In this document: positions 24,797-36,641 of the stretch, in pieces
How the letters are laid out: every line of letters begins with the position of its first letter
Numbering within the stretch: position 1 is the stretch's first letter
From: Litoditis marina
Taxonomy: Eukaryota > Nematoda > Chromadorea > Rhabditida > Rhabditidae
Direction of reading: 5' to 3'
Assembly (NCBI GenBank): GCA_964036275.1
Contig: OZ038433.1
Coordinates: 37,109,336 to 37,173,335, forward strand
Length of the DNA stretch: 64,000 bases
Translations under genes and position numbers: made by a program
The notes under the pieces: model-generated
Databases searched by the model: none
The model's input: only the letters and a program-made list of their open reading frames with translations
Told to the model about the DNA's origin: nothing

Positions 24797-27560
24797 TTGC
24801 TAGAGCGTATTATAAATGGCTCGCAAGATAAACCTGAGTCACAAATGACGAATTTGGCAACCTACCAATCCATCAATCTACATTTAGTTCAGACAGAGCT
24901 ATACATATCACCCGTGTTTTCAATCTACACCTATTTTTCATACATAACAAACTTGCAGATGCTCGGAGACTTGGAACTGCGCTACTATCTCTACACCTTC
25001 TGTGGTGCAATTGTGTGCGTTACCTCTACCATAGAACTGATTGTTTTCTCATCCAGTAAAGATTTCCGACAGAAATTCGTCATTTTCAACGCAATCTCCT
25101 TCTCCAATATGGTATGTGTAAGAAAATAATTATGCATATCAGTAAGCGAAACTGTAAAAGAAACTTATAAATATATACACTGGAAAATTGACTGACATCA
25201 AGTTTCAAGTTTTCAAGTCTCAACATAACAATGTTGCATAGTGGTGGTCCATGACCGATCTCCAATTCTTTCTGTCTCTACATGCATGACATGACAAATG
25301 GAAAACAGGTATTTGTTGGAGAACTAGATGGAACGGATTATAAAACATTTAAATTGTTCACCAATAAATTTTACAGATAAACGGAGTCTCTTTTGTGGCA
25401 GCTGGTGTTTTTCGGAACATTTATTTATGGAATGGAGAGTACTACAAAGAAACCACATCCCTAGAATGTCTCTTCGGAACACCATGGGCAATTCTTCTGC
25501 TAGTTGCAGGCTAGTTTTTCTGTCAGGCCAATTAATGACAACAACGCAGCTATACTAGAAGTAAATTGAATAGTCACGTGAACTTGACATTCTAATGAGG
25601 CATCGTGCACATTGTCGTTTGCAGGTTTCTGAGTTCTGCTGTGTTTAACAAGTTTCACGTGACTGTGCAATTAACTGCAATCAATCAGCAGTATATGTTG
25701 CTAATGAGCGCAGAGAGATAAATTTGTAGATAATACAATAGGAATGATCGAGAATGAAATTTGCGTTAAGAAGAAATTGTGATCACTCCACCAATACATG
25801 CAACATTAGCACCTGAAAGTTCCGAATAAATAATTTAGACGCCGTTATCATTATAATGATTCTATAATCGTTCTTGATTTGTACTCTTTGATGATTGAAA
25901 ACTTGAATTTTAGTTAGACCATTTCAGGTCAGTTACCTGCTCTTCTCCACCTCTTTCTTTCTCTGGAGAGAGTGGCCGCCCTACAATTCCCCTCTTGGTA
26001 TAGAGGCGTCTGGACAGATGGACACAAAGTATACATGGTCGCCGCAGCATTTGCTATAACTGCGGTTAGTTGCTAGAAATCGCCTAGGAGATTGTAGTGG
26101 GAAACAAAACACTTTCGAGGAGCTTCATGAAGTAACTTTCGGCCACCTGCAGGCGGTTCACGTTTGAGCGTTAGGGGAATACTTTGACATATGAGGGAAA
26201 ACATTTTTCTATTTGGAAAACAGGTCATAGGACATCAGTTGTATGATAGCTCGAGTTGTATGATAGTTATAGTATAGTTATAATTAGTTGTGGGAAATGC
26301 TAAAATTCTGAAAATTATCGTATACAACCACGTATTATTGTATTTCAGACCTTGTTTTTGTTTACCGTTCTGCTCGGATATGTGCATGAAATCAGAAGCA
26401 TTGATCGAATCTGTGCAGTAATGAACTCAACGGGCATTGTGTTCGGGACAGTGCATTATACTACTATCGCGTTCATCTACATGTTCTGCTTCGTTATTCT
26501 GATGATCATTTTCCGAAAAACGAACAAAAACAAGGTGAGCCGAGCAAATGTCAATATCGAATACGAAAATTACTGTTTCCCAATGAAAACATGTACTGTT
26601 GGATTCGAATGTTTTGACAATTTTATTGTAGTGAGGAAAGATAACAGATAGTCAAGGTTCACAAGCTCATCTAAAATGGTTCTCTGCCTGAAAGTATCAA
26701 CATACTTTAGTTTACCACAGCGTGCATTCTATAAAACCCAAACTGAAACGTTCAGATGTGAACTTTATCTGAACTAGAGACTCTTTCCTTCAAGCTTATT
26801 AGTTTTTCTCTGATTCAGAATGTTTCTCGAACGGAAAGAAGACGTCAAATGCTGCTTCAGTCCCTGAATGCGGCTTCCGTCATCTTGGTATCTATTCCGA
26901 ATATTATTCTTATTCTCAACGAGTGGGAACTACCAAAAATTAATGCCTTGGTTGTCGGTAAGTGAAATTTCGGCTTACCTAGATTATGTACCGTATCATG
27001 GTTAGTTTGTGTTTCGTTTCACATCATACCTATCAGTTCTAAATGAACTGTTCACTTTACATTTATATTGTATTAACCGTGAACGGTACAATCAAATAGA
27101 CATTCGCGACCGTTGTGCGCTGAGCACATGCCCTACCGCAAAGGTTCTGCCTGAAAAATCAAACTAGATCAGAAGTAAATCAAATGCATCCTGTATTACA
27201 CTGTTTCTATACAACGCTTTGAGTTTTTGTATTGTGCTCCTAATCATAGGTAATTATGGGAAGCATTCACTCTACTACAAAACCAATGGAGACTGAAAAG
27301 TGCGGTGTTTCTTGAGACTGATGTCAACCATCAGTACATTTACAACTATAAACTAGTCCATTTTTCACATTTCAGGTATAATCTATTGTTTGTATGCTAT
27401 CCACTCGACCCTCAGTCTGCCCATGTACATATACTTCCGTCCTGATTTTCGACGCAGACTTTTCGGCATCTTCCTTCGCCGTACCGAGGAGTCCGTTGTG
27501 ACCACGAATGTAGTGGTTATCAGCGCTAAAGCGACATCCAAACCGATTAAGAGGAAATAG
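24797..27560 (+). CDS. Complete 7TM chemoreceptor-type GPCR (subfamily not assigned)
   Basis: Six exons: 24797-25111 (or from ATG 24845), 25377-25509, 25928-26064, 26349-26534, 26819-26957 and 27376-27560. They join in one frame to give 364 residues (348 from the second ATG). Seven hydrophobic segments are visible. TM3 is followed by LFLSLERVAALQFPSWYR, TM5 ends FVILMIIFRKTNK, TM6 begins after TERRRQMLLQ, and TM7 is followed by MYIYFRPDFRRRLFGIF and a Ser/Thr/Lys tail. This is the architecture of nematode serpentine receptors; the LERxxA motif suggests the broad Sra/Srg-type superfamilies, but no subfamily was recognised. Intron 2 begins with GC rather than GT (CAG|GCTAGT) and contains a MITE. 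Reading through at that site would meet a stop, so correct splicing there is essential. Confidence 0.75.
25553..25675. mobile_element. MITE family A, copy 4
   Basis: Inverted copy: actagaagtaaattgaatag, tcacgtgaac, then tctgagttctgctgtgttta and ttcacgtgac. Both inverted ends are preserved. It lies in the GC-AG intron of the 7TM gene, about 45 bp after the donor. Confidence 0.7.
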
Positions 27561-28039
27561 ACGTTATTGTCAGTCTAAAAACTGGATTTATATTAAAAAG
27601 TAGTTGATACATATGAGACGCTGCAATCTAAATAATTCTCAAAGGTCGAAAAAGTTTGAAATTAGTTGATTATTTGGGAACCGAACTTATTGACTTCCCA
27701 GTTTTCGAATGTTGAATGAAACACGTTGTGGTTTTGTGAGGCATCTCAGCATGAAAATAATATTTCCCACTTTTTAGGTAATTCTATTCAATCGTTGTTT
27801 TGTTTTTCTGTCGCAGTAGTACAAAATGAGTTGTATAAAAGTTGTCATGAATAAATTATATATGTGTGGTGGGTAGTGTTTGTTTTGTTTTGTTTTGATG
27901 AAAATTTGTTTCACTAAATCATATTGTTGCCGCTTTGGTTCTGAACCGGAAGGTATAATATAACTGCTCGAGTGGGTTTGGGTGCGTTGCCCGGTCTCGT
28001 TGCTGCCTAGAGACCAACGTATGTTCTCAAAAAAATAGG
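27561..28039. other. Intergenic stretch between the 7TM and coiled-coil genes
   Basis: No plus-strand exon is seen. A 135-codon minus-strand frame (28181-27774) overlaps the first exon of the coiled-coil gene; it has no motif and is treated as chance. The coiled-coil gene's promoter should lie here. Confidence 0.4.
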
Positions 28040-31000
28040 ATGGAGTCAGGCAAGGTGAGTTGAGAAACACATATTGGTAACTATACGGTTCAAGTTTGTA
28101 ATTTGAATAGAGACACCTTAAACAGGGTCTCAAAAACTGGTTGATGTGTGTTTTGCTCTTCAAAATGTTCCGTTTTCGCAAATTCGTTTAAATGGAAAAA
28201 AGTGAGAATGTTTAGGCTTTGTTTTTTGGTTTGTATCAGAAGTACCAACGCTACTGTATCTCGGTTTGAAAATTAGAATCTGCTAACCAAACTAGTTTCA
28301 TGAAAAATATTTTAGCGTCTTGAGTCGTATCGCAACAAATTAGAAGAACATTTAGAAAAGGTCAACAGAACACTCGACGAGGAGATATCAATCATGGTGA
28401 GTTATTATTTATTTTTCAGTTTTTCTATTTATTTATGACACCTGAAAGGGTGAGTAGTAAGGGGATGAATCCCATTGTGCAATATTCATTAATTCATAGA
28501 ATATGTTCGAGCAATAACTCAAAAATACAAGCATACATGTTCATGAGTTCCGCACTCATGAACATGTATGCTTGTACTCTTATGCTTGTACTGCGGGGAC
28601 TTCCGCTGGGATGAGTGACCTATCATTTACTCACAAAACACCTGTCCAAGTTCAGCAAATACTAATAAAGTTAATAGACTTTTTCGATGAAAACCATGCG
28701 CGACCACCAAAATGAATCAAACGTTCTGATGATTGACACGATCTGAAACATCTCTAATCGCGCGCAGCGCGAAGCGCTGTGCGAGATTTGTCTTTGGTCC
28801 GGCTAATGCGCGCCTCTGTTTTTTTAGTTATGAGTTAATTTTAAGGTATCGTTATCGTGAGACTTTTTTTGTAGAAAGAGAAAGTCAAATCTGCTGCGGA
28901 AGACATGCGCGAAAAGAAAACAAAGGAGTTAGAGTTGAAGAAGAAGATTGGCAGCTTGGAGCTGGAGAATAAGAAGGAGGAAAGTTCTCTATCTGAGAAA
29001 AAGGAGACCATCGAGAAAAAAAGACTAGCCCAAGAAGAGAAGGAGAGGGAGATTGTGGAGAATGAAAAGAGTTTGGAACAGATCAGACAACAACGTGAGT
29101 TGTCAACTAAAAGTTGTTATCCACCGTCTTCGGCTCAAACAATAGAACCAACCAATATAACCTATAGAAGCATTGTCGTGGACCACGGATAATCAGGAAC
29201 CGTAGCAAAGTCTCCTAAAAAGGTCAGCTCCGAGCTGGACTGTCTGGACACTACCTGACCCAGGTTTGGGTCACCCCCACCATGCTTAAGCACGGCAAGT
29301 TGGCAACTATGTGACCAGACTGTGATCAGGTCCTCAATCAGGTTGAGCTCACCACTTTCATGTCTTTGCTACGGTGCCAGGTGAAAAGACGGTGTTATGA
29401 GTTGGCCGGGTGTTAGCAGGTGCGCGCCAATGGCATCAATCTATAGCATTTTCTGGAAATTCTGCCAACGCATTGTGCTTTCAATTTCAACTCTGTTATG
29501 TAGTGTTAGTTTATTATTTTGGAATGAGTTACATAATTTCGAAACTTCTCTTTCGAAACCACTGTAAAAAAAATAGAGTCAGAAATATGGAGGCAGTTTG
29601 TGACATAACGCATTTTTAAAAAGTGAAAGCGATCTAGACAAATGTTTGAACTATCCTATTATTTTCCCAATTTACTGTTGTAAATCTACCGTTAATTTAC
29701 TAATTAGAATGCTTAACTGTAATATCAAGAGCGGTCCCATTATGTTTCCTTCTCGTATATGACAGAGGTTGGCCCATATAGCGCAGTGGCAGTGCCGCGG
29801 TATTACCGTCCAAATGGCCACAGTTTCGATTCCCGTAAAAAATATGTTTCTTTCAAAAATTTACGCGCTGTGGATTCCCATTTGAAATGGTCTACCCCTA
29901 TAATTTAAAAATTACTTCTATATTGAAATCGCGCCATATAAATGGAAAACGTGAAAAAAATTAAACCCGAACCCCCTACATCATGATTTATTCTCGACTT
30001 TATTCTTATTTTTTGGCATGAACAATTCTTCAGTTATACGAATAACACACATTTTGTGTGGACATTCTAGCAACCAAACTTGATGTTCAGAAATCCAAGT
30101 CCGTGCAGAGTTGGACGAAGTTAACTCGGAGTTGGCAGAAAAGAAAGAAACAATGAGATCAGAGGAAATAGCAGGCGAAAGAAGAGGCTTCAGACAGTCA
30201 CTCGAGAAAGCCAGATCGGAAATGAACGACTTGCAGAGAAAGAAGAATGTACAGGTGCAAGTTTGTCATGTACTCGACCAAAAATCTCATGTTATTTTCA
30301 TAGGAGTAGATGTTGCAGTGTTTGCAGTGTTCCAATTTGGCTGTAGTTAGTATTTTGTCGTAAATCTAGAAAAAATATCTGTGTATTGAGATCAAAAATC
30401 CATATGCATTTTAATTCATCATCCTCCTCCCAAAGGTTGTTCGTTTTATTCATCGGAAATTATTAGAGTGGTTAAGGAATTGAATTGAATTGGAATTGGA
30501 ATTGAAAAGAATTGAAAATCAATTCCAAAGAATTGAATTGAATTGGTTTTTTTGTACAACCAATTCCAAAGAATTGAATTGAATTGGTTTTTGTGTAAAA
30601 CCAATTCCAAAGAATTGAATTGAATTGGTTTTTTTTTAATCCAGGAAAATTAGAATTGAATTGAATTGGTTTTTTGAATATCAGCAATAATGAATTGGTT
30701 TTGGAATTGGTTTTTTCAGTGTGGGAAAATTGTTTGTTTTCTGCTGTGTTATATTTAATCTCAAGGCGGTAGTAGTGTTAATAAACACAAAAACTGTTTT
30801 ATGAACCGAATTGACAAAAAACTGCATCTAGAATTGAAATTGGAATCGATTTTTTTGAGAATTGGTCGGAATTGGTCGGAATTGAATTGAATTGAATTGG
30901 TTTTTTGGCGCCGGAAAAGAATTGGAATTGAAATTCGGATATTTTTTGAGAATTGGTTGGAATTGGAATTGGATTGAATTGGTTTTGCGCCATCGGAAAA

Positions 31001-34000
31001 GAATTGGAATTGAAATTCTGAGATTTTTTGAGAATTGGTTGGAATTGGAATTGAATTGAATTGGTTTTTCGGAATTGGTTAACCACTCTAGAAATTATAC
31101 TTATTGAGTTCTCGATCTATTTTAATGTTTCAGGATTCAACCATTAATCGCCTTCGTTCCGATATAGATCTGGGTGAGTCCAGCGTTTCGAAGTTGGAAA
31201 CTCAGCTGCACACAGAAATCAGGTATAACGTTGAATAGAATGTAGAATAGAATACTTTATAAGCCAACTAACACAGTCTTAGTCGTTTGGCTTGAAGAAT
31301 CGTACCCTGCATATGAATTTCTTCTGTGTCATATTCCGAGAAACTTCTATAAAAACAAAACATACGTTTATTAATCGATAGTAGTTTGTATCATTTTGAT
31401 CGCTGGTTCGATCTGCCTAGAACTTTTTTGAATGGGGTTGAACCCAACTATTAATCTTCAAATCCTATTAATATTTTACTAACATTCAAGGAACCGCCAG
31501 CAAAAGGAAGAAGAGAGCACACAATTAAAGGTGAAACTGGAAATATATGAGAGCGAAAACATGCATTTGGAGGATGAGTTTTCACGACTGGTGACCACAA
31601 TGAAGCAACATGATTCAGAGTACGTCATTAGAAAATGTTGGAAGGCTGGCAAAAGTGTTGGTTTGTCTTATTATATGGCGTAGACCTCTAGTGAACCCAT
31701 CTATTGCCCGTGGGGAGATGGTTATTGATCGAAATTTAAGGTGACTGATATGCACTATCAAAACTTTTCCCTGATCATTGACCATTTGTTCAAAAAAAAT
31801 CCCATTTCATCGCGTTAGTACTTCAGAAGAAACGAGGAGGAAGCGCAGTTAGAGAAGAAGGAGAAGAAACTCAGGGTATGTGAATATTTTGTGATAGAAT
31901 ACCGCATTAATTGTTATAATTTTCTCGATTAATAGATTCATTGAATGTACTTATCAGTTTGAAGTATTTAACACAATTTTGTCCTTTACATTTAGTAACT
32001 TTTTATCTAACTTGGCAACATAGTTGGTGCGCATTGAAAACTTTTCCATATTTCACAGCGAGTCGCTGTGTGTTAGTGTATATAAAATACCACTACCTAA
32101 CAGCCGGAAACCGGCATGTTCAGAAACAACGTGTCTTCAATATTTTTGGCCTTTTCGGATGTCGAACATGTTTTTCGCATGAATTCTCGTGCCTAAATTC
32201 TCAAACATCAAATGAGGAAAGAAAGTTACACGCTTTCGTTTAGATGATATTCCAAACAAACAGTGGCTATCTCGAGAAGCTGAAGAAAGGGTTGGAGGAA
32301 ACTCGCAGAACACTGCTGGACCAAGTGAAAGAGTCGAGACGACTGCAGAGAGAGAACAGGGACAGACAAGTGGTACGTTTCGATATTTTTTTTTCTGTAT
32401 GGTAGATCGATGAAACTGAACGAGAGAGAATTTCGTATAATGTGCTTATAATAATAATAATCTTTTACGGCAACTATTTCAGCCGTGTGTTACTTTATTC
32501 AATTCAATACAACCAAGACAGTGATCACATTGAGCCGTAGAGGGGTGGGGGTCCGTAGAAGAGAAACTAGGCATGTGTGAGCGTTATTACCAGCTCATGC
32601 GGTCCGCCATGAAGATACCGCGCCGAGTGGGATCGAACCATGGTGTTTTGAGTGCTAGCGCGCACACAACCAGTTGACCACTCGGCCTCTCTTGTTGAAA
32701 CAGCGAGGATATATTTGTGATTTTCCCTTCCAGAAGCTCAATCGACTGCGTAATGAGTACGAGAATGTGAAAGTTCTGAAAGGGTCGAACGATAGTAGTG
32801 ATGAGGTGAGCATTCTAAACTTTTTCAGAAACAGAATATAAAGGTTCTCAGGCTGTATAATGTTCTGAGTAGGTATGCTAGAAGATCCCATTTTTCGGTA
32901 CATGTTGTCGAAAGGAAAACTGGTACAGAGGATCAACGTTGCAGGCTTCTGATTCGGAAGACTTCGAGAAACACTTGGCTGAACTTCAACTGAAACACAA
33001 GGAAACAGTAGATGGCTTACTAGAGGAACGTCTGCAATCGGTTAGTTTTTCTTGAATAAACTTCCTTATTGTACAATCACTATCACATGAAAAATTAAAA
33101 GATTGGACTAAATGAAAGATGATCCATTGATGAAATCTGGAACTCGAACATTTAGGAACTTTTTATGACAGGTATAATCAAAAATAGTGTTTTTCAGAGC
33201 TCGAACCTCTCAAAATCAAGTTCTGCATCTCGCCCACGAAAGGAAGAACCCACGGCTTCTCACCATATTACACAGCTAAAAACAGAAATACTAAATCTGA
33301 AAAGAGAGGAAAACGCCCTGGGCCACAAAATCAAGAGACTACTTGAAGAGGTACAATCTTTCTGTCAGCGAAAAACTATGAACCGCTCTGTTCAGCGCTG
33401 TATTTTCAAGTGGAGTTGTTGTTTGAAATCGAAATTTTGGAATTTGGACTGTTCTACTTTCTGATGTCAGAAAAAGGAGTATTGTGTTTCGATGAGAAAT
33501 CTTTTCGTTTCCACATCTCTTGAGTTTTCAAATATTCGCTTTTTTCAATATATAGGCAGACTTTTCACAACCAAGCTAATTCGTAGTTAGTAAAAGTAAA
33601 AACATAAAAACTTAATGAGACGTCTAAAACTTTGTGTGACAAGCAATTCAAGCTGAAAAGGCTGTCATTTTCACTTTGTGCAATTCAAAATTAAACTTTT
33701 TTGCCTTTGAGAAGTTGGGTCTAGAGGACCGAATTGAAGACGAACAGCGATCGCTGGACGAAGCAGCAGATCGCATGCGAAGAGCTGGACTAGGACGGGA
33801 CAAGTTGGAGGAAGGTAAGTCACGTGAAACATGTTAAGCACAGCTGAACTCGAAACGTGCAATTACAAAGTGTATGATTCCTCATTACAATGATACCTTT
33901 ACGTGACTTCTCATTTTACTTCTAGTATAACACCGTTTGTGGTGAAAGAAGGACATAAAACACTTTCTTTCCTTAGTTCGAGAATGAAAAAAAGAATGAC

Positions 34001-35609
34001 ACACTTTTGATTGTATAGATTTTATAAATTAAACATGTATTCAATGAGTCAGTGAAACACGTTCTCGTCTATTTTCGCTGCTGCGAAAATTGAGCTGAGC
34101 ACCGACTATAGTTTCAGCATATTTCCAACTTCACTTCTTAATTTTTGAAAAAGCTGTGAATCGTCAATATAAGGCCGAGATTTTCGTTACAAGAAAATCC
34201 GGTTTTTTCATTTAGTCACAGAAACTGCTGTATATCTGTAAAGAGCCAGAATTTGGAAATTGGTTACTTTATGTGGTGACTTTCCCATCAGTTCGTTATT
34301 CATTCCCAGATCTGGCGGTACTCGACAGTGTGACCGTAGACAGTGTGGAAGAAAAACAGAAGAGCGAGTCGGAACTGAAACGAATTAACCTGGAAAATAT
34401 AGTGGAGAAACTAACCAAACAACGAGAACAACTGAACAAAGAGTTGGAAAAAACCAGGTGGATTGATTGATTGATTTATTTAAATGCAAGCATGTGAGAT
34501 ACAAGGGTAGAAATAAAAATAATCGACAGTAGGATACAAACATTCCAAAGCGGAAATTGAGGAAAATTCCTGGATAATCGAACAGTTTTTGTGTGGGTTC
34601 TCTTTTAAACGTTTCCAATTGATTAGTCAAAAACATAGAATGCGTATTCGCACAACTATCAGATTTATAGCATGAACTATAGTTTCAGGTTCATAGAATA
34701 CCTTATTTCACTCGAAGTTTGTGTTTTTAGTGCGAGACAGACAGAGTTGTCGAACAAATTGAGAAAAAGTGTTGGACGGGACACGCAGCATATTGAAGAA
34801 GACACACGGGAACTGCAGACTGAAATTCATCGTTTGAAAAATGCACATCGAGATCAGATGAAGCAGGCCAGGCTCTATCAGAAGGTGTGTTAGTATCAGC
34901 AATGAAAACATAATTCAGAGAAGAGCGGACCAAACCTGCACATGCTGAATGCTCTTAATCATAATTTTTCATTTCAAGAATATGGATTTGTAGTATGATT
35001 TTATTTCAAAAAGCAAGAAAAACGCAATACAAATACAATAAGAGCCGAAAACAAAATACAGGGAACAAGAAGAATAAAGAGTGTATGCAAATGATCTCTT
35101 CAAAGTAGCCAGTGTCACGCAGCTCGCCACAGCTCGATATCAAACTGAGCAAACTACGATCAAAACTAAAAAAAAATTCTCTAACAATGAAAACTAGTGT
35201 TGTTCTGAAATCTAAACTATTTCAGCAGCTCGAGTTGTGTATTGTTCAAAGAGATTCCACGGTGGAACGTGCACAGTCTCTTGTTCATACCATGACGAAT
35301 GTTCGTTCGGAGAAAGAGAGAGAAAACGAAGAAACAAGAAAAAGCATAAAAGAAAAGAGACAGGTTATCTATTTTTCCGAATACAAATCCGTCTGAAAAA
35401 AAATAACATGAGGTGGAAAATCATCGAACTACCTAAACACTTAGCTTCACACTGTCATTACCGACATGCCAAGAACATCATGATCGGTGAACGTAAACTA
35501 GTAAAGCACAACATTTTTATTTAACGTTCTACGTGAGTTGCTGTGCACAAGTTGGTTAATCGAAGTTATTTATTTTTTTCAGAAACTCGAATCGTTGTTG
35601 GTTGACTGA
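28040..35609 (+). CDS. Coiled-coil protein, 588 residues, function unknown
   Basis: Sixteen exons: 28040-28054 (MESGK), 28316-28396, 28875-29094, 30091-30254, 31134-31222, 31491-31619, 31827-31875, 32244-32372, 32734-32805, 32945-33040, 33198-33350, 33712-33814, 34310-34457, 34731-34884, 35226-35363 and 35583-35609 (ends KLESLLVD). All phases close, giving 588 residues. Almost the whole protein is predicted coiled coil (Glu/Lys/Arg/Gln-rich heptads), with short breaks at NDSSDE and in a Ser-rich stretch (SSNLSKSSSASRPRK). There is no signal peptide, membrane segment or catalytic motif. I do not recognise the family. The C-terminal QLELCIVQRDSTVERAQSL loosely resembles a motif in axonemal CCDC39/CCDC40-type proteins, which would be odd in nematodes without motile cilia. 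The acceptors at 33712 (TTTGAG) and 32244 are the least certain. Confidence 0.75.
28526..28576. repeat. Perfect 23-bp hairpin with 5-base loop
   Basis: Bases 28526-28548 (tacaagcatacatgttcatg, continuing agt) are the exact reverse complement of 28554-28576; the loop is tccgc. It lies in intron 2 of the coiled-coil gene. It could be the tip of an inverted-repeat transposon or a small-RNA precursor. Confidence 0.7.
28756..28842. mobile_element. Solo end of the 3.9-kb inverted-end element
   Basis: aatcgcgcgcagcgcgaagc and the following tttgtctttggtccggctaa match the right end of 54511-58376 (inverted) over about 85 bp, then similarity stops. It lies in intron 2 of the coiled-coil gene. The palindromic core gcgcagcgcgaagcgctg can form a hairpin. 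Confidence 0.6.
29193..29384. mobile_element. Short DNA element with CCGTAGCAAAG inverted ends
   Basis: Left end gaaccgtagcaaagtc and right end gtctttgctacggtgcc are inverted copies around about 160 bp of non-coding sequence with internal partial pairings (gctccgagctg, gttgagctcacc). It lies in intron 3 of the coiled-coil gene. Confidence 0.55.
29771..29836 (+). repeat. tRNA-derived sequence, not a working tRNA
   Basis: A-box-like tatagcgcagtggcagtg and B-box-like gtttcgattcccg are spaced as in a tRNA, but the acceptor and anticodon stems do not pair. It lies in intron 3 of the coiled-coil gene. Confidence 0.45.
30475..31086. repeat. Two blocks of GAATTGAATTGG word repeats
   Basis: Block one (30475-30720) repeats a unit of about 56 bp containing ccaattccaaagaattgaat about four times. 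Block two (30825-31086) repeats a unit of about 80 bp (ggaattgaattgaattggtt, then gaattggaattgaaattc) about three times. A spacer of about 100 bp of ordinary sequence separates them. All lies in intron 4 of the coiled-coil gene. Minus-strand Asn/Gln/Phe-rich frames here are artefacts. Confidence 0.75.
32621..32687 (-). repeat. tRNA-derived sequence with a perfect acceptor-like stem
   Basis: On the minus strand the ends GCCGAGT and ACTCGGC pair over 7 bp and GGTTCGATCCC resembles a B box, but the T stem and anticodon arm do not form. It is probably a tRNA pseudogene or SINE head. It lies in intron 8 of the coiled-coil gene. Confidence 0.4.
33820..33929. mobile_element. MITE family A, copy 5
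   Basis: Begins gtcacgtgaaacatgttaag five bases after the exon 12 donor of the coiled-coil gene and ends with acttctcattttacttctag. The inverted match is tttacgtgac. Confidence 0.7.
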
Positions 35610-36214
35610 TCTCTGCCTGACGTTAGACTCAAAATGCTCCCACGTAGAGGATAAATGTAATAGCACACATTATTGTAGCTTAAACAATTGTTTTTTTTAG
35701 TTTTCACACGTTTCATGTGACAGAGAATAAAAATAAACTAGAGGCCAAAAGATCTGAACAGTTGTAAGGCATTTGTAAATCATTTCAGCTAGGTTACACA
35801 TAATAATTATGGTGGGTTGTGTTTCTGAACTTTGTTCGACGTGAAGCGACATTCACCTTCTTGAATACCGTTCATAGTTGTCCAATAGCTAGAGACTACG
35901 AACTGAGGCCCCCAAGAAAATTAATTATCTCAATCCAACGTTTCACATGATTCATATAGTCGCCATTTTCCCCATAGAGACACCAGATTGTTCGTTTGAT
36001 TGAGCGATGCGGGGCGAGCGGTCGTTGACTATTGGCCAGCGGTTTAGAGAGTGTGTGGGTCAATGATACGCAGACTGGCTGGCCCCTCGCCAAACCCCGC
36101 CCCTTGCAAAATCGATGGTACGGTGTCCACAACGGTTTGACAAATCCTATAGGAAAAAGGCTCATTTCTTTGTGTCGTTGTGATCAATTTACCTCTCATC
36201 AATATTTTTTTTTA
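35610..36214. other. Intergenic stretch with a palindromic element
   Basis: No gene seen. Contains a family A end fragment (cacacgtttcatgtgac, 35706-35725) and the second copy of the element at 18280-18430, here at 35995-36150 (gtgtgtgggtcaatgata, cgccaaaccccgcc, acggtttgacaaatcct). Confidence 0.5.
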
Positions 36215-36389
36215 ATATTGTTATTATAATAAACACTGTTCAGTTGTGTTTGGTAATTATTTTCTGATTATGAAATGCTTTGTATGATTATAATTATCAT
36301 TCATTATTGTTTTAGTACGATTTCTAGAAATATGGGGCTCAATACAAAGTAGTAGATTCGCAATGTTTTTTTAGTTTCGCAGAAACAAG
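36215..36389. repeat. Part of a 421-bp tandem-repeat unit, split by the LTR element
   Basis: From about 36215 to the LTR edge the sequence matches the repeat unit seen at 46062-46230 (for example gaaatatggggctcaataca). The unit resumes at 45811 on the other side of the LTR element, so the element landed inside the first unit. Confidence 0.85.
36385..36389. other. Target-site duplication ACAAG (left)
   Basis: ACAAG directly abuts the left LTR and recurs at 45806-45810 after the right LTR. The neighbouring repeat unit has a single copy in the same context (gcggaaacaagtggaaaac, near 46222-46240), which serves as an empty site. Confidence 0.9.
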
Positions 36390-36626
36390 TATATTTGATA
36401 CAGTTTTGGTGTAACAAACAGTTTATTGGCAAAGCAATGTAGAGAATTCTTGTGGCCGCTTATATGCGGTTTGACAAGTCAATTAATATTCCCGAAGACT
36501 AAACATACCAATAATAAATGTGACGCGGGAAAACATGACTGTTCGTTATGTTTACATATGTAGAGAGATAGATAGAGAGAGAAGAAAGAATGAGAGAGAG
36601 TTATTATCTATGATTGCATAGATAAA
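36390..36626 (-). repeat. 3' LTR of the BEL/Pao element
   Basis: 237 bp, starting tatatttgatacag and ending gcatagataaa on the plus strand. It matches 45569-45805 except at two sites (ttaatatt against ttaatgtt, and aaagaatg against aaagagtg). It contains a short GATA/GAGA-rich run. Confidence 0.9.
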
Positions 36627-36641
36627 CTCCGGGGGGACATT

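Noticed and set aside
27774..28181. Minus-strand frame of 135 codons
   Set aside because: It overlaps the first exon of the well supported coiled-coil gene, has no motif, and codes across the likely promoter.
29771..29836. Functional tRNA gene
   Set aside because: A and B boxes are present but acceptor and anticodon stems do not pair.
30472..31086. Asn/Gln/Phe-rich frames of 71 and 95 codons
   Set aside because: Products of the GAATTG word repeats.
36627..36641. Polypurine tract before the 3' LTR
   Set aside because: In minus orientation the bases before the LTR are a C run then GGAG, not a purine tract, so none is annotated.
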